Notes: generated by a model from the sequence alone, not told the origin. Positions 1 to 12,364 are shown, numbered from the stretch's first letter. The stretch: 64,000 nucleotides of DNA from Methylophilus sp. QUAN (GCF_015354445.1 NZ_JADKYT010000001.1:496001-560000), one strand, 5' to 3'. Made by a program: numbers and translations.

Positions 1-3000
1 GATCTGGATCACGGTAACTTCATTTCGCAAACATTGCGCAGTGATGAAATTCCTGACCAATACAGTGCACGTGTGGCGATTTACCGCATGATGCGCCCAG
101 GCGAGCCACCAACCGAAGAAGCGGTAGAGGCTTTGTTTAAGGGCTTGTTCTTCACAGAAGATCGTTACGACCTGTCTGTGGTTGGCCGCATGAAGTTCAA
201 CCGTCGTGCTTACCCAAGCAAGCTGGAAGATCGTACCGCCGCCTGGATGCGCCGTTTCTATGAAAACGTCGGCCCACAAGGCGATACCGGCAGCAATGTG
301 CTGTCTAACGAAGACATCCTGGCCGTGATTGGCGTGTTGATCGAGTTGCGCAATGGCCGTGGCGAAATCGACGATATCGATCACCTGGGTAACCGTCGTA
401 TCCGTTCTGTCGGTGAATTGGCAGAGAACCAGTTCCGTGCCGGTTTGGTGCGTGTTGAGCGTGCTGTGAAAGAACGTTTGTCTCAGGCTGAATCTGAGAA
501 CCTGATGCCGCACGACTTGATCAACGCAAAACCAGTGTCCAGCGCGATCCGTGAATTTTTTGGCTCCAGCCAGTTGTCACAGTTTATGGACCAAACCAAC
601 CCATTGTCAGAGATTACGCACAAGCGTCGTATCTCCGCTCTGGGCCCAGGCGGTCTGACCCGTGAACGTGCCGGCTTTGAGGTGCGTGACGTACATACGA
701 CCCACTACGGTCGTGTCTGTCCAATTGAAACACCGGAAGGTCCAAACATTGGTTTGATCAACTCATTGGCGCTGTATGCACGCACCAATGAATACGGTTT
801 CCTGGAAACTCCTTACCGTTTGGTTGAAGAGAACAAGGTATCCGGCAAGATTGATTACCTGTCTGCGATTGAAGAGAGCCAGTATGTGATTGCACAGGCC
901 AACACCGAAGTGTCTAAAGAAGGTGGCTTCAAAGAAGACCTGGTGTCAGCGCGTTTCCACAACGAATTCACCATGACGCAACCTGGTCGCGTACAGTACA
1001 TGGACGTGGCCCCAGGCCAGATCGTGTCTGTGGCGGCTTCGCTGATTCCATTCCTGGAACACGATGACGCGAACCGTGCATTGATGGGTGCCAACATGCA
1101 ACGTCAAGCGGTGCCTTGTCTGCGTGCTGAAAAAGCCGTGGTCGGTACAGGTATTGAGCGTACGGTAGCGGTTGACTCCGGTACTGTCGTTACTGCCCGC
1201 CGTGGTGGTGTGGTTGACTATGTGGACTCTGGCCGTATCGTGGTCCGTGTGCATGATGCTGAAGCATTGGCAGGCGAAGTGGGTGTGGACATCTACAACC
1301 TGACCAAATACACACGTTCTAACCAGAACACCAACATCAACCAGCGTCCGCTGGTCAAAGTTGGAGACATTATTTCCCGCGGCGACGTGGTGGCTGATGG
1401 CGCGTCAACTGACATGGGTGAGTTGGCGCTGGGCCAGAACATGCTGGTGGGCTTTATGCCATGGAACGGTTATAACTACGAAGACTCGATCTTGATCTCC
1501 GAGCGCGTGGTGGCAGATGACCGTTACACGTCTATCCATATTGAAGAACTGTCAGTGGTTGCCCGTGACACCAAGCTGGGGCCTGAAGAGATTACCCGTG
1601 ATATTTCCAACCTGTCCGAGCGTATGCTGGGCCGTTTGGATGATTCCGGTATTATCTACATCGGTGCTGAAGTAGAAGCTGGCGACGTGTTGGTCGGTAA
1701 AGTGACACCAAAAGGTGAAACCACTTTAACGCCAGAAGAAAAATTGCTGCGTGCAATTTTCGGTGAAAAAGCGTCTGACGTAAAAGACACTTCACTGCGC
1801 GTACCATCAGGCATGACCGGTACAGTCATCGACGTACAAGTCTTCACCCGTGAAGGCATTGACCGCGATGCGCGTGCACAGCAGATTATTGACGACCAAT
1901 TGTCTCACTACAAAAAAGATCTGGGCGACCAGATGCGTATTGTAGAAGACGATACCTTTGGCCGTATCAGCCGTTTGCTGGCTGGTAAAGTGGCGACCGG
2001 TGGTCCGAACAAACTGAAAAAAGGTGACACGCTGAACCAGGAATACCTGGAAAGCGTTGGCCGTTATGACTGGTTTGACATTCGTTTGAGCGATGAAGAA
2101 GCGGCACGCCAACTGGAGCAACTGAAGGACAGCTTGAGCCAGGCACGTGTTGAGTTTGACAACAAGTTCGAAGAGAAGAAACGCAAACTGACGCAAGGTG
2201 ACGAATTGCCACCAGGCGTGCAGAAGATGGTGAAAGTATATCTGGCGGTGAAACGCCGTATTCAACCTGGTGACAAGATGGCAGGTCGTCACGGTAACAA
2301 GGGTGTGATCTCCAAGATTTGCCCGGTTGAAGATATGCCGCACATGGCTGACGGTACACCGTTAGACATCGTGTTGAACCCACTGGGCGTGCCTTCACGT
2401 ATGAACATCGGTCAGATTCTGGAAACGCACTTGGGTTGGGCAGCTAAAGGCTTGGGCAAACGCCTGGGCGACATGTTGCAAGCCGAAGCCAAAGTGGCCG
2501 AGATCCGTGGCTTCCTGGACAAGATCTACAACAGCAGCACTGGCAAGAAAGAAGACATTGCCGGCCTGACTGACGTCGAAGTGATTGACCTGGCAACCAA
2601 CCTGAAACACGGTGTGCCATTTGCAACGCCAGTGTTTGACGGTGCTGCCGAGTCTGACATTCGCGCTATGCTGGATCTGGCGTTCCCGGATGAAGACGAG
2701 CACACCAAGAAATTGCAGTTCCACGCAGGTAAAACACAGGTCAAACTGTTTGACGGCCGTACCGGTGATGCCTTTGAGCGTCCGGTTACCGTTGGTTACA
2801 TGCACGTACTGAAACTGCACCACTTGGTCGACGACAAGATGCACGCACGTTCTACCGGTCCTTACAGCCTGGTGACACAACAACCGTTGGGTGGTAAAGC
2901 CCAGTTCGGTGGTCAGCGCTTCGGTGAGATGGAAGTTTGGGCACTGGAAGCGTATGGTGCGTCATACACCTTGCAAGAGATGTTGACAGTGAAATCAGAT

Positions 3001-3141
3001 GACGTGAATGGCCGTACCAAAGTGTACGAAAACATCGTCAAAGGTGAGCACAAAATTGATGCGGGTATGCCTGAATCATTCAACGTGTTAGTGAAAGAAA
3101 TCCGTTCACTGGCCATTGATATTGATTTGGACCGTAACTAA
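1..3141 (+). CDS. rpoB: RNA polymerase beta subunit (5' end outside window)
   Basis: Beta subunit of the core RNA polymerase, forming half of the active-site cleft. The reading frame is open from base 1, so the gene is truncated by the window edge: 1,046 residues are visible against about 1,340-1,390 in proteobacteria, so some 300-340 N-terminal residues are missing. The rifampicin-pocket segment ([17 protein letters not shown], visible residues about 188-204) has its usual residues and predicts a drug-sensitive enzyme. The core motif [12 protein letters not shown] and the C-terminal [15 protein letters not shown] are intact. rpoC follows after 23 bases with a clear ribosome-binding site (AAGGAGAG), so the two are cotranscribed. 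Confidence 0.99.
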   Translation, partial: DLDHGNFISQTLRSDEIPDQYSARVAIYRMMRPGEPPTEEAVEALFKGLFFTEDRYDLSVVGRMKFNRRAYPSKLEDRTAAWMRRFYENVGPQGDTGSNVLSNEDILAVIGVLIELRNGRGEIDDIDHLGNRRIRSVGELAENQFRAGLVRVERAVKERLSQAESENLMPHDLINAKPVSSAIREFFGSSQLSQFMDQTNPLSEITHKRRISALGPGGLTRERAGFEVRDVHTTHYGRVCPIETPEGPNIGLINSLALYARTNEYGFLETPYRLVEENKVSGKIDYLSAIEESQYVIAQANTEVSKEGGFKEDLVSARFHNEFTMTQPGRVQYMDVAPGQIVSVAASLIPFLEHDDANRALMGANMQRQAVPCLRAEKAVVGTGIERTVAVDSGTVVTARRGGVVDYVDSGRIVVRVHDAEALAGEVGVDIYNLTKYTRSNQNTNINQRPLVKVGDIISRGDVVADGASTDMGELALGQNMLVGFMPWNGYNYEDSILISERVVADDRYTSIHIEELSVVARDTKLGPEEITRDISNLSERMLGRLDDSGIIYIGAEVEAGDVLVGKVTPKGETTLTPEEKLLRAIFGEKASDVKDTSLRVPSGMTGTVIDVQVFTREGIDRDARAQQIIDDQLSHYKKDLGDQMRIVEDDTFGRISRLLAGKVATGGPNKLKKGDTLNQEYLESVGRYDWFDIRLSDEEAARQLEQLKDSLSQARVEFDNKFEEKKRKLTQGDELPPGVQKMVKVYLAVKRRIQPGDKMAGRHGNKGVISKICPVEDMPHMADGTPLDIVLNPLGVPSRMNIGQILETHLGWAAKGLGKRLGDMLQAEAKVAEIRGFLDKIYNSSTGKKEDIAGLTDVEVIDLATNLKHGVPFATPVFDGAAESDIRAMLDLAFPDEDEHTKKLQFHAGKTQVKLFDGRTGDAFERPVTVGYMHVLKLHHLVDDKMHARSTGPYSLVTQQPLGGKAQFGGQRFGEMEVWALEAYGASYTLQEMLTVKSDDVNGRTKVYENIVKGEHKIDAGMPESFNVLVKEIRSLAIDIDLDRN

Positions 3142-3164
3142 GCCCGCCATTAAGGAGAGTCTCT

Positions 3165-6100
3165 ATGAAAGCGTTATTAGATTTATTTAAGCAGGTTACG
3201 CAAGAAGAAGAGTTTGACGCGATTAAGATCGCGTTGGCTTCACCTGAAAAAATCCGTTCATGGTCCTATGGCGAAGTGAAAAAGCCAGAAACCATCAACT
3301 ACCGTACCTTCAAGCCTGAGCGGGACGGTTTGTTCTGCTCCAAAATCTTTGGCCCGATCAAGGATTATGAGTGCTTGTGCGGTAAATACAAGCGTTTGAA
3401 ACACCGCGGTGTCATTTGTGAGAAGTGTGGCGTTGAAGTCACCTTGAGCAAAGTGCGTCGTGAGCGCATGGGCCACATCGAGCTGGCTTCACCAGTGGCA
3501 CACATCTGGTTCCTGAAATCCTTGCCTAGCCGCTTGGGTATGGTGCTGGATATCGCCCTGCGTGACATTGAGCGCGTGTTGTACTTTGAAGCATTTATCG
3601 TTATCGATCCAGGCATGACGCCACTGACCCGTGGTCAGTTGCTGACTGAAGATGACTACCTGGCCAAGGTAGAAGAGTACGGTGATGAGTTCAATGCTGT
3701 CATGGGTGCCGAAGCCGTGCGCGAACTGCTGCGTACGATGGACATTGAGCGCGAGATCGAAAGATTGCGTAGCGAATTGTCTGCAACCAGCTCAGAAGCC
3801 AAGATCAAGAAGATCGCCAAGCGTCTGAAAGTATTGGAAGCATTCCAGAAATCTGGCATCAAGCCTGAGTGGATGATCCTGGAAATCCTGCCAGTATTGC
3901 CACCAGAGTTGCGTCCATTGGTACCGCTGGATGGTGGCCGTTTTGCGACGTCTGACCTGAACGATCTGTATCGCCGCGTGATCAACCGTAACAACCGTTT
4001 GAAGCGTTTGTTAGAGTTGAAAGCCCCGGAAATCATCGTACGTAACGAAAAACGTATGTTGCAAGAAGCGGTAGACTCACTGCTGGACAACGGTCGTCGC
4101 GGTAAAGTGATGACTGGCGCTAACAAGCGTCCGCTGAAGTCGCTGGCTGACATGATTAAAGGTAAGGGCGGTCGTTTCCGTCAGAACTTGCTGGGTAAGC
4201 GCGTGGACTACTCCGGTCGTTCCGTGATTGTGGTTGGTCCAACATTGAAACTGCATCAGTGCGGTCTGCCGAAGAAAATGGCGCTGGAACTGTTCAAGCC
4301 ATTCATTTTCCACAAGCTGGAAGTGTTAGGCCTGGCGACAACCATCAAAGCCGCCAAGAAGAAAGTGGAAGAAGAAGGACCAGAAGTCTGGGATATCCTG
4401 GAAGACGTGATCCGCGAGCATCCGGTGTTGTTGAACCGTGCGCCTACGCTGCACCGTTTGGGTATCCAGGCATTTGAGCCAGTATTGATCGAAGGTAAAG
4501 CGATCCAGTTGCACCCATTGGTGTGTTCAGCCTTTAACGCCGACTTTGACGGTGACCAAATGGCGGTACACGTTCCATTGAGCCTGGAAGCACAAATGGA
4601 AGCACGCACCTTGATGCTGGCTTCTAACAACGTGCTGTCCCCAGCCAACGGCGAACCAATCATTGTGCCGTCACAGGATATCGTGTTGGGTCTGTACTAC
4701 ATGACCCGCGAGAAAGTGGCTGCACGCGGTGAAGGCATGATCTTCAGTGACATTAAAGAAGTACAACGTGTATACGATCAAGGCTTGATCGACTTGCACG
4801 CCAAAGTCACTGTACGTATCCGTGAGTTTGAGCTGGATGTTGCTGGTCAAAAAGTGGAAAAAATCAACCGTTATAACACCACGGTTGGCCGTGCCTTGCT
4901 GTCTGAAATCCTGCCACCGGGCTTGCCATACAGCTACATCGACAAAGCGCTGAAGAAAAAAGAAATTTCACGCCTGATCAACGCCAGCTTCCGTAAAGTG
5001 GGCATCCGTGAAACAGTGATTTTCGCTGACAAACTGATGTACACCGGTTACTCCTACGCGACCAAAGCCGGTATCTCTATCAGCATTAACGATATGTTGG
5101 TGCCACCAGAGAAAGAGCAATTGATCGCTGCGGCAGATGCCGAAGTGAAAGAGATTGAAGACCAATACGTCTCCGGTCTGGTGACTCAGGGTGAGCGTTA
5201 CAACAAGGTAGTCGATATCTGGGGCCGTGCCGGTGACAAAGTGGCTGACGCCATGATGAAGCAGTTGCGCGAAGAAGATGTTAAAGACGCTGACGGTAAG
5301 GTTGTCACCAAAGACGGTAAAGCTGTACGCCAGGAATCGTTTAACGCGATTTACATGATGGCCGACTCCGGCGCCCGTGGTTCTGCGGCGCAGGTACGTC
5401 AGCTGGCTGGTATGCGTGGCCTGATGGCGAAACCGGATGGTTCCATTATTGAAACGCCAATTAAGGCGAACTTCCGTGATGGCCTGAACGTGTTGCAGTA
5501 CTTTATTTCTACGCACGGTGCGCGTAAGGGTCTGGCCGATACGGCGCTGAAAACAGCGAACTCCGGTTACCTGACACGTAGGCTGGTAGACGTGACGCAA
5601 GACTTGGTTGTGACTGAGCATGATTGCGGTACGGTTGAAGGCTTGGTCACCAAGGCATTGGTCAAGGGCGGTGAAGTGGTAGAGCCGTTGCATGACCGTA
5701 TCCTGGGCCGTACTTCTGCGCTGGATGTGATCCATCCTGAAACGCAAGAAGTGGTTTTCCCGGCAGGTACCCTGCTTGGTGAAGACGAAGTTGAGAAAAT
5801 TGATGCCCTGGGCATTGATGAAGTGAAAGTGCGTACTGCGCTGACTTGTGATACCCGTTACGGTATTTGTGCCAAGTGTTACGGTCGTGACTTGGGTCGC
5901 GGCAAACTCATCAGCATGGGTGAAGCCGTGGGCGTGATTGCGGCGCAATCCATTGGTGAACCGGGTACACAGTTGACCATGCGTACGTTCCACATCGGTG
6001 GTGCGGTATCGCGTGCGGCGTCTGTTTCTCAGGTTGAGAGCAAGTCTAACGGTATTGCCAGCTTCACTTCTACCATGCGTTACGTGACAAACTCACGTGG

Positions 6101-7424
6101 CGAGCAAATTGTGATCTCCCGTAATGGTGAAGTCATTATTGCTGATGATAATGGTCGTGAGCGTGAGCGTCATAAAGTGCCTTATGGTGCGACATTGACA
6201 GTGACCGACGGTAAAACAGTGAAAGCCGGTCAAGCCTTGGCTACCTGGGATCCACATACCCGTCCTATCATTACCGAGTACGCTGGTCGTGTGAAATTCG
6301 AGAACGTCGAAGAAGGCGTGACCGTGGCCAAGCAGGTGGATGAAGTGACCGGCTTGTCTTCACTGGTGGTGATTGATCCTAAGCAGCGTGCGGGTTCAAC
6401 CAAAGGCTTGCGCCCACAAGTGAAGCTGCTGGACGCGAATGGCGTGGAAGTGAAGATTGCTGGTACCGAAACACCAGTCAACGTGACCTTCCAACTGGGT
6501 TGTATCATTACCGTGAAAGATGGTCAGGAAGTTGGCGTGGGTGAAGTGCTGGCACGTATCCCGCAAGAATCTTCCAAAACCCGTGATATTACCGGGGGTC
6601 TGCCACGCGTGGCCGAGTTGTTCGAAGCCCGTTCACCAAAAGACGCCGGTATGCTGGCTGAAGTGACTGGTACGGTTTCGTTCGGTAAGGACACCAAAGG
6701 TAAACAACGTCTGGTCATCACTGACTTGGACGGTATTACCAGCGAGTTCCTGATTGCCAAGGACAAGCACGTGACTGCGCATGACGGTCAAGTGGTGACC
6801 AAAGGTGAAACCATTGTCGACGGTCCGGCAGATCCGCAAGATATCTTGCGCCTGCAAGGCCGTGAAGCACTGGCCCGTTACATCATCGACGAAGTGCAAG
6901 ACGTGTATCGTTTGCAAGGCGTGAAGATTAACGATAAGCACATTGAAGTGATTGTGCGCCAGATGTTGCGTCGCGTAAAAGTACAAGACGCGGGTGACAC
7001 CGGCTTTATTCCTGGTGAGCAAGTAGAGCGTGCTGATCTGTTGACAGAAAACGAACGCGTGATTGCCGAAGACAAACGTCCGGCAACTTTCGAGTACGTG
7101 TTGCTGGGTATTACCAAAGCATCGCTGTCTACCGATTCGTTCATCTCTGCGGCATCGTTCCAGGAAACGACGCGCGTGTTGACCGAGGCGGCTATTTTGG
7201 GCAAACGCGACGATTTGCGTGGTCTGAAAGAAAACGTCATTGTGGGTCGCCTGATTCCAGCCGGTACCGGTCTGGCTTATCACGAGTCCCGCAAGCGTGC
7301 AGCCGTGGCTTCACTGACACCAAATGCAGCAGAGCCATCTGAAGCATTGTTGGCAGCAGAAGCGATGTTTGCAACAGAAGAAGTTGTTGAGGAAACCGCA
7401 GCAGACGATCAACCGAACGAATAA
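3165..7424 (+). CDS. rpoC: RNA polymerase beta' subunit
   Basis: Beta' subunit of RNA polymerase, 1,419 residues, full length for a betaproteobacterium. The N-terminal zinc ribbon shows [20 protein letters not shown]. The catalytic loop NADFDGD places the three magnesium-binding aspartates at residues 460, 462 and 464, the same numbering as in E. coli. The second zinc site is visible as EHDCGT followed by [13 protein letters not shown]. The start follows AAGGAGAG at normal spacing. The gene is the last of rpoBC; a 13-bp inverted repeat and the rpsL promoter follow it. Confidence 0.99.
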   Translation: MKALLDLFKQVTQEEEFDAIKIALASPEKIRSWSYGEVKKPETINYRTFKPERDGLFCSKIFGPIKDYECLCGKYKRLKHRGVICEKCGVEVTLSKVRRERMGHIELASPVAHIWFLKSLPSRLGMVLDIALRDIERVLYFEAFIVIDPGMTPLTRGQLLTEDDYLAKVEEYGDEFNAVMGAEAVRELLRTMDIEREIERLRSELSATSSEAKIKKIAKRLKVLEAFQKSGIKPEWMILEILPVLPPELRPLVPLDGGRFATSDLNDLYRRVINRNNRLKRLLELKAPEIIVRNEKRMLQEAVDSLLDNGRRGKVMTGANKRPLKSLADMIKGKGGRFRQNLLGKRVDYSGRSVIVVGPTLKLHQCGLPKKMALELFKPFIFHKLEVLGLATTIKAAKKKVEEEGPEVWDILEDVIREHPVLLNRAPTLHRLGIQAFEPVLIEGKAIQLHPLVCSAFNADFDGDQMAVHVPLSLEAQMEARTLMLASNNVLSPANGEPIIVPSQDIVLGLYYMTREKVAARGEGMIFSDIKEVQRVYDQGLIDLHAKVTVRIREFELDVAGQKVEKINRYNTTVGRALLSEILPPGLPYSYIDKALKKKEISRLINASFRKVGIRETVIFADKLMYTGYSYATKAGISISINDMLVPPEKEQLIAAADAEVKEIEDQYVSGLVTQGERYNKVVDIWGRAGDKVADAMMKQLREEDVKDADGKVVTKDGKAVRQESFNAIYMMADSGARGSAAQVRQLAGMRGLMAKPDGSIIETPIKANFRDGLNVLQYFISTHGARKGLADTALKTANSGYLTRRLVDVTQDLVVTEHDCGTVEGLVTKALVKGGEVVEPLHDRILGRTSALDVIHPETQEVVFPAGTLLGEDEVEKIDALGIDEVKVRTALTCDTRYGICAKCYGRDLGRGKLISMGEAVGVIAAQSIGEPGTQLTMRTFHIGGAVSRAASVSQVESKSNGIASFTSTMRYVTNSRGEQIVISRNGEVIIADDNGRERERHKVPYGATLTVTDGKTVKAGQALATWDPHTRPIITEYAGRVKFENVEEGVTVAKQVDEVTGLSSLVVIDPKQRAGSTKGLRPQVKLLDANGVEVKIAGTETPVNVTFQLGCIITVKDGQEVGVGEVLARIPQESSKTRDITGGLPRVAELFEARSPKDAGMLAEVTGTVSFGKDTKGKQRLVITDLDGITSEFLIAKDKHVTAHDGQVVTKGETIVDGPADPQDILRLQGREALARYIIDEVQDVYRLQGVKINDKHIEVIVRQMLRRVKVQDAGDTGFIPGEQVERADLLTENERVIAEDKRPATFEYVLLGITKASLSTDSFISAASFQETTRVLTEAAILGKRDDLRGLKENVIVGRLIPAGTGLAYHESRKRAAVASLTPNAAEPSEALLAAEAMFATEEVVEETAADDQPNE

Positions 7425-7449
7425 TTCGATCACTGTTGTCTCTGTGTGC

Positions 7450-7486
7450 AAGGGGTGTCAAGTATGAATAATGCTTGACACCCCTT
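7450..7486 (+). repeat. 13-bp perfect inverted repeat after rpoC
   Basis: Arms AAGGGGTGTCAAG and CTTGACACCCCTT are perfectly complementary, separated by 11 bases. The stem could terminate or pause rpoBC transcription, but no T-run follows it, so a classical Rho-independent terminator is not certain. The right arm contains TTGACA, the exact -35 consensus of the promoter that follows. Confidence 0.8.
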
Positions 7487-7503
7487 GACTCATTTATTAA
7501 AAT
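7475..7503 (+). promoter_or_regulatory. Promoter of the str operon (rpsL)
   Basis: TTGACA (perfect -35), 17-base spacer, TAAAAT (-10, 5 of 6 matches). It lies about 115 bases before the rpsL start and faces the right way. The -35 hexamer sits inside the right arm of the preceding inverted repeat. It is predicted from sequence only. Confidence 0.8.
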
Positions 7504-7618
7504 GCCGGGTTTCTCAGAATAGCCTTATTGTCTCAATAGGGCGTTATTGTTGATATGCCGCCAAACTTGGGTCTTCCTGCTCAAATGGTGGTTTTTTAAA
7601 GGTGAAGAGGTTAAGGCA

Positions 7619-8002
7619 ATGCCAACCATTAATCAGTTAATACGTAAGCCACGCGTTAAAGTGGTTACCAAGAGCAAGGTTCCAGCCCTGGAAGCTTGTC
7701 CTCAAAAGCGTGGTGTATGTACTCGCGTATATACCACAACGCCAAAAAAACCGAACTCCGCGTTGCGTAAGGTTGCTAAAGTGCGCCTGACCAACGGTTA
7801 CGAAGTGATTAGCTACATCGGCGGTGAAGGCCATAACCTGCAGGAGCACTCAGTTGTGCTGTTGCGCGGCGGTCGTGTAAAAGACTTGCCAGGTGTGCGT
7901 TACCACATGGTGCGCGGTAGCTTGGATACGGCTGGTGTGAAAGACCGTAAACAGTCCCGTTCCAAATACGGTGCTAAGCGTCCTAAAGAAGCTAAAGCTT
8001 AA
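7619..8002 (+). CDS. rpsL: 30S ribosomal protein S12
   Basis: Decoding-centre protein S12, 127 residues, first gene of the str operon. The start [12 protein letters not shown] was chosen because it matches the family N-terminus; the frame is open further upstream, but that extension is unlike S12. The decoding loops [11 protein letters not shown] and [11 protein letters not shown] carry the wild-type lysine and other residues linked to streptomycin sensitivity. The C-terminus (KRPKEAKA) is a few residues longer than in E. coli. Only an AGAGG further upstream (in GAAGAGGTTAAGGCA) is seen as a ribosome-binding site, so it is modest. Confidence 0.98.
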   Translation: MPTINQLIRKPRVKVVTKSKVPALEACPQKRGVCTRVYTTTPKKPNSALRKVAKVRLTNGYEVISYIGGEGHNLQEHSVVLLRGGRVKDLPGVRYHMVRGSLDTAGVKDRKQSRSKYGAKRPKEAKA

Positions 8003-8018
8003 TTTATTAGGTGCAAGC

Positions 8019-8031
8019 GGACAGTTTGTCC
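8019..8031 (+). promoter_or_regulatory. Hairpin in the rpsL-rpsG intercistronic gap
   Basis: GGACA-GTT-TGTCC forms a short hairpin followed by ATTTTTA inside a 98-base gap. In E. coli a gap of similar size between the same two genes is the binding target for S7 feedback repression. Position and size fit that role; the structural match has not been tested. Confidence 0.4.
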
Positions 8032-8100
8032 ATTTTTATAGCGGCTGAAATGCCTTGCGAGTGTCATTGCTAGCAAAAATTTAATTGAAAAGAGAATCAT

Positions 8101-8571
8101 ATGCCTAGACGTAGAGAAGTCCCCAAACGTATTATCTTGCCGGATCCAAAATTTGGTAGCCAGGAAGTGTCCAAGTTTGTAAATGTGCTGATGACAGGTG
8201 GTAAAAAATCTGTTGCCGAGCGTATCATTTACGGTGCCTTTGATCAGGTGGCCAGCAAGAGCGGTAAGGACCCGCTGGAATTATTCACCACAGCGTTGAA
8301 TAATCTGCGTCCTGTGGTTGAAGTGAAGAGCCGTCGTGTGGGTGGTGCAAACTACCAGGTGCCTGTAGAAGTGCGTCCTAGCCGTCGTAGTGCGTTGGCA
8401 ATGCGTTGGTTGCGTGATGCAGCGCGTAAGCGTGGCGAAAAATCCATGGGTCTGCGTTTGGCTGCCGAGTTGATCGAAGCCTCTGAAGGCCGTGGTTCTG
8501 CAATGAAAAAACGTGAAGAAGTTCACCGTATGGCAGAGGCAAACAAAGCCTTCTCACACTTCCGTTTTTAA
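8101..8571 (+). CDS. rpsG: 30S ribosomal protein S7
   Basis: S7, 156 residues, nucleates assembly of the 30S head by binding the 3' major domain of 16S rRNA. The N-terminus [10 protein letters not shown] and the basic C-terminal helix ([18 protein letters not shown]) are typical. It follows rpsL after 98 bases and precedes fusA after 55. A GAAAAGAGAATC ribosome-binding site precedes the ATG. By family knowledge S7 is the autogenous repressor of this operon. Confidence 0.98.
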   Translation: MPRRREVPKRIILPDPKFGSQEVSKFVNVLMTGGKKSVAERIIYGAFDQVASKSGKDPLELFTTALNNLRPVVEVKSRRVGGANYQVPVEVRPSRRSALAMRWLRDAARKRGEKSMGLRLAAELIEASEGRGSAMKKREEVHRMAEANKAFSHFRF

Positions 8572-8626
8572 TTAAACGACCTCGTTCTTTAATAATTAGT
8601 TGAATTGATAGCAAAGGTAAAGCATC

Positions 8627-10720
8627 GTGGCACGTAAAACCCCTATTGAACGCTACCGTAATATTGGTATTTCTGCGCATATTGACGCAGGTAAAACAAC
8701 CACGACAGAACGTATTCTGTTCTACACTGGTGTAAACCATAAGATTGGTGAAGTGCACGACGGTGCAGCGACCATGGACTGGATGGAGCAAGAGCAGGAG
8801 CGTGGTATTACCATTACTTCTGCCGCGACCACCTGTTTCTGGAAAGGCATGGACTTGTCTTTGCCTGAGCATCGATTCAACATTATTGATACCCCAGGGC
8901 ACGTGGACTTTACCATTGAGGTAGAGCGCTCCATGCGTGTGCTGGATGGTGCCTGCATGGTGTACTGTGCAGTAGGTGGCGTACAGCCACAATCAGAAAC
9001 TGTTTGGCGTCAAGCCAACAAGTACAAAGTGCCACGTCTGGCATTTGTAAACAAAATGGACCGTTCAGGTGCTGACTTCTTCAAAGTCGTTGAGCAAATG
9101 AAAACGCGTCTGCGCGCAAACCCAGTACCAGTGGTGATCCCTATCGGCCGTGAAGATACTTTCACCGGCGTGGTTGACTTGATGAAGATGAAAGCCATCA
9201 TCTGGGATGAAGCTTCTCAAGGCATGAAGTTCACTTATGGTGATATTCCAGCTGATCTGGTTGAGACGGCAGGCAAATGGCGCGAGCAGATGGTTGAGTC
9301 TGCTGCAGAAGCCAGTGAAGAGCTGATGAACAAGTACCTGGAAAATGGTGATCTGGAAGAAAAAGACATCAAATTAGGTCTGCGTACGCGTACGATTGCT
9401 GGTGAAATCCAGCCGATGCTGTGCGGTTCTGCATTTAAAAACAAAGGCGTTCAACGTATGTTGGATGCAGTTGTTGACTTCTTGCCATCCCCAATCGACA
9501 TTGATGATGTGACTGGTGAAGATGATGATGGTAAGCCAGCTAGCCGTAAAGCCGACGACAAAGAAGGCTTCTCTGCTTTGGCATTTAAATTGATGACAGA
9601 CCCGTTTGTTGGTCAGCTGACATTTATCCGCGTTTACTCTGGCGTGTTGAACAAGGGTGATACCGTGCTCAACTCTGTGAAGGGTAAAAAAGAGCGTATC
9701 GGCCGTATCGTACAAATGCACGCTAACAACCGTGAAGAGGTTGAAGAGGTTTTGGCTGGTGACATCGCCGCCTGTATCGGCTTGAAAGACGTGACGACTG
9801 GTGAGTCTTTGTGTTCTCCAGACAAGCCTATCATTCTGGAGCGTATGGTGTTCCCTGAGCCAGTGATTCACGTGGCTGTTGAACCAAAAACGAAGAGTGA
9901 CCAGGAAAAAATGGGCTTGGCATTGGGTCGTTTGGCACAAGAAGATCCTTCTTTCCGTGTCCGTTCCGATGAAGAGTCTGGCCAGACTATTATTTCCGGT
10001 ATGGGTGAGTTGCACCTGGAAATTCTGGTAGACCGTATGCGTCGTGAATTCAACGTTGAAGCGAACGTGGGTGCGCCACAAGTGGCATACCGTGAAGCGA
10101 TCCGCAAATCTGTTGAAGTGGAAGGCAAGTTCGTTAAGCAATCCGGTGGTAAGGGTCAATACGGTCACGTATGGCTCAAAATGGAACCTAACGAAGCTGG
10201 TAAAGGCTTTGAGTTTGTTGACCAGATTAAAGGTGGTACCGTACCGCGTGAATTTATTCCAGCGGTTGAAAAAGGTCTGCGTGAAACCATTCCTGCCGGT
10301 ATCCTGGCTGGTTTCCCGGTCGTTGACGTAAAAGTAACGTTGTTTGATGGTTCATACCATGACGTTGACTCCAACGAAAACGCCTTCAAGATGGCTGCTT
10401 CTATCGGCTTTAAAGATGGTATGCGTAAAGCAGATCCAGTCTTGTTGGAGCCTATGATGGCCGTTGAAGTTGAAACGCCTGAAGAGTACATGGGTGATGT
10501 GATGGGTGACTTGTCATCTCGTCGCGGTATCATCCAGGGCATGGATGACATGCCTGGCGGTGGTAAAGCCATTAAGGCTGAAGTGCCACTGTCTGAAATG
10601 TTTGGTTACTCCACTGTGGTTCGCTCCCTGTCACAAGGTCGCGCGACTTACAGCATGGAATTCAAGCATTACGCTGATGCGCCGAAAAACGTTGCTGATG
10701 CAATCATCAACAAAAAATAA
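8627..10720 (+). CDS. fusA: Translation elongation factor G
   Basis: EF-G, 697 residues, the GTPase that drives ribosomal translocation and, with RRF, ribosome recycling. The start codon is GTG, chosen because the protein then begins [20 protein letters not shown] as in the family. The P-loop AHIDAGKT is at residues 17-24, switch II DTPGHVD and the NKMD guanine-specificity motif follow, and domains II to V run to the full C-terminus. It is the third gene of the str operon, 37 bases before tuf. Confidence 0.98.
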   Translation: MARKTPIERYRNIGISAHIDAGKTTTTERILFYTGVNHKIGEVHDGAATMDWMEQEQERGITITSAATTCFWKGMDLSLPEHRFNIIDTPGHVDFTIEVERSMRVLDGACMVYCAVGGVQPQSETVWRQANKYKVPRLAFVNKMDRSGADFFKVVEQMKTRLRANPVPVVIPIGREDTFTGVVDLMKMKAIIWDEASQGMKFTYGDIPADLVETAGKWREQMVESAAEASEELMNKYLENGDLEEKDIKLGLRTRTIAGEIQPMLCGSAFKNKGVQRMLDAVVDFLPSPIDIDDVTGEDDDGKPASRKADDKEGFSALAFKLMTDPFVGQLTFIRVYSGVLNKGDTVLNSVKGKKERIGRIVQMHANNREEVEEVLAGDIAACIGLKDVTTGESLCSPDKPIILERMVFPEPVIHVAVEPKTKSDQEKMGLALGRLAQEDPSFRVRSDEESGQTIISGMGELHLEILVDRMRREFNVEANVGAPQVAYREAIRKSVEVEGKFVKQSGGKGQYGHVWLKMEPNEAGKGFEFVDQIKGGTVPREFIPAVEKGLRETIPAGILAGFPVVDVKVTLFDGSYHDVDSNENAFKMAASIGFKDGMRKADPVLLEPMMAVEVETPEEYMGDVMGDLSSRRGIIQGMDDMPGGGKAIKAEVPLSEMFGYSTVVRSLSQGRATYSMEFKHYADAPKNVADAIINKK

Positions 10721-10757
10721 TTGATCTATTACAGTATTGAATTAAAGGAAAACAATC

Positions 10758-11948
10758 ATGGCAAAAGGCAAATTTGAACGTACCAAGCCACACGTGAACG
10801 TTGGTACGATTGGTCACGTTGACCACGGTAAGACGACATTGACAGCGGCGATCACCACTGTATTGACGAAGAAATTTGGCGGCGAAGCAAAAGCTTACGA
10901 CCAAATTGACGCGGCACCAGAAGAAAAAGCACGTGGTATTACCATTAACACAGCACACGTTGAGTACGAGACTGCAACACGTCACTACGCACACGTTGAC
11001 TGTCCAGGTCACGCTGACTACGTTAAGAACATGATTACCGGTGCTGCCCAGATGGACGGCGCGATCCTGGTATGTTCAGCTGCTGACGGCCCGATGCCAC
11101 AAACACGTGAGCACATCCTGTTGGCCCGCCAGGTTGGTGTTCCATACATCGTGGTGTTCCTGAACAAAGCAGACATGGTTGACGATGCTGAGTTGTTGGA
11201 ACTGGTTGAGATGGAAGTGCGTGACTTGCTGAGCAAGTATGACTTCCCAGGTGATGACACCCCAATCGTTAAAGGTTCAGCAAAATTGGCACTGGAAGGT
11301 GACCAATCAGAAATCGGCGAACCAGCGATTTTCGCCTTGGCTGACGCATTGGACAGCTACATCCCAACACCAGAGCGCGCAATCGACGGCGCATTCCTGA
11401 TGCCAGTGGAAGACGTATTCTCTATCTCTGGTCGTGGTACTGTAGTAACAGGCCGTATCGAGCGTGGTATCGTTAAAGTCGGCGACGAAATCGAAATCGT
11501 AGGTATCAAGCCAACATTGAAAACCACCTGTACTGGTGTTGAAATGTTCCGTAAACTGCTGGACCAGGGTCAAGCAGGCGACAACGTAGGCGTATTGCTG
11601 CGTGGTACTAAGCGTGAAGAAGTTGAGCGTGGTCAAGTATTGTCCAAATCAGGTTCTATCAAGCCACACACCAAGTTCACAGCAGAGATCTACGTGTTGG
11701 GTAAAGATGAAGGTGGTCGTCATACACCATTCTTCAACGGCTACCGTCCACAGTTCTACTTCCGTACAACTGACGTGACTGGTGCAGTTGAATTGCCAGC
11801 AGGTACCGAAATGGTTATGCCAGGTGACAACGTATCTATCTCAGTTGCACTGATTGCTCCGATCGCGATGGAAGAAGGCTTGCGCTTCGCTATCCGTGAA
11901 GGTGGTCGTACCGTTGGTGCTGGCGTCGTTGCCAAAATCATCGAGTAA
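10758..11948 (+). CDS. tuf: Translation elongation factor Tu
   Basis: EF-Tu, 396 residues, carries aminoacyl-tRNA to the ribosome. P-loop GHVDHGKT (residues 19-26), DCPGHADY, and NKADMVDD for guanine recognition are intact. An AAAGGAAAACA ribosome-binding site precedes the ATG. Betaproteobacteria usually carry a second, near-identical tuf upstream of secE-nusG-rplKAJL-rpoBC; that area is outside the window, so the copy number cannot be judged here. A strong terminator follows. Confidence 0.99.
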   Translation: MAKGKFERTKPHVNVGTIGHVDHGKTTLTAAITTVLTKKFGGEAKAYDQIDAAPEEKARGITINTAHVEYETATRHYAHVDCPGHADYVKNMITGAAQMDGAILVCSAADGPMPQTREHILLARQVGVPYIVVFLNKADMVDDAELLELVEMEVRDLLSKYDFPGDDTPIVKGSAKLALEGDQSEIGEPAIFALADALDSYIPTPERAIDGAFLMPVEDVFSISGRGTVVTGRIERGIVKVGDEIEIVGIKPTLKTTCTGVEMFRKLLDQGQAGDNVGVLLRGTKREEVERGQVLSKSGSIKPHTKFTAEIYVLGKDEGGRHTPFFNGYRPQFYFRTTDVTGAVELPAGTEMVMPGDNVSISVALIAPIAMEEGLRFAIREGGRTVGAGVVAKIIE

Positions 11949-11959
11949 TTATCTTTATG

Positions 11960-11986
11960 AGCGGCAGGGTTATCCTGCCGCTTTTT
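11960..11986 (+). terminator. Rho-independent terminator after tuf
   Basis: Stem AGCGGCAGG / CCTGCCGCT with a five-base loop (GTTAT), followed by TTTTT and, after GCTC, a second TTTTT. It lies between tuf and rpsJ, and no convincing promoter is seen between it and rpsJ. Confidence 0.85.
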
Positions 11987-12006
11987 GCTCTTTTTAAGGA
12001 AAAAAC

Positions 12007-12315
12007 ATGGCAGCTCAAAAAATTCGTATCCGTCTGAAAGCATTTGACTATCGTTTGATCGACCAATCTGCTTTGGAAATCGTAGATACTGCGAAACGTA
12101 CTGGTGCAGTTGTTAAAGGTCCAGTGCCATTGCCAACACGTATCGAGCGCTTTGACATTCTGCGTTCACCACACGTGAACAAAACTTCCCGTGACCAGTT
12201 TGAAATCCGTACCCATCAGCGTTTGATGGACATCGTGGATCCAACAGACAAGACTGTTGATGCATTGATGAAGCTGGATCTGCCAGCTGGCGTGGATGTA
12301 GAAATCAAGCTTTAA
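12007..12315 (+). CDS. rpsJ: 30S ribosomal protein S10
   Basis: S10, 102 residues, a 30S head protein that also partners NusB in antitermination. [17 protein letters not shown] and the [14 protein letters not shown] loop are diagnostic. The start follows TTTAAGGAAAAAAC. It is normally the first gene of the S10 operon. Here it stands apart: a terminator lies before it, and a promoter with two hairpins lies in the 136 bases between it and rplC. It may therefore depend on read-through from tuf. Confidence 0.98.
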   Translation: MAAQKIRIRLKAFDYRLIDQSALEIVDTAKRTGAVVKGPVPLPTRIERFDILRSPHVNKTSRDQFEIRTHQRLMDIVDPTDKTVDALMKLDLPAGVDVEIKL

Positions 12316-12332
12316 TTTTAAAGCTGACATTG

Positions 12333-12364
12333 CAATAAACCTTTTCGAAAGAAAAGGTTATTGT
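12333..12364 (+). repeat. Inverted repeat after rpsJ, abutting the rplC promoter
   Basis: Hairpin with a nine-base-pair core AACCTTTTC / GAAAAGGTT around a GAAA loop, extended by further pairs past one bulged A. No T-run follows, so terminator activity is uncertain. Its right arm overlaps the TTGTCA -35 hexamer of the next promoter. Confidence 0.7.

Noticed and set aside
562-720. Possible rifampicin-resistance substitutions in RpoB (N-to-T and P-to-T relative to E. coli)
   Set aside because: The threonine after MDQ is common in betaproteobacteria and the residue after DVH varies widely among bacteria; the known resistance positions are wild type by eye.
4968-5993. 341-codon open frame on the minus strand inside rpoC
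   Set aside because: It is the antisense shadow of a highly conserved gene with restricted codon use; no ribosome-binding site, promoter or known motif supports it. Similar antisense frames in rpsC, rpoB and fusA were dismissed for the same reason.
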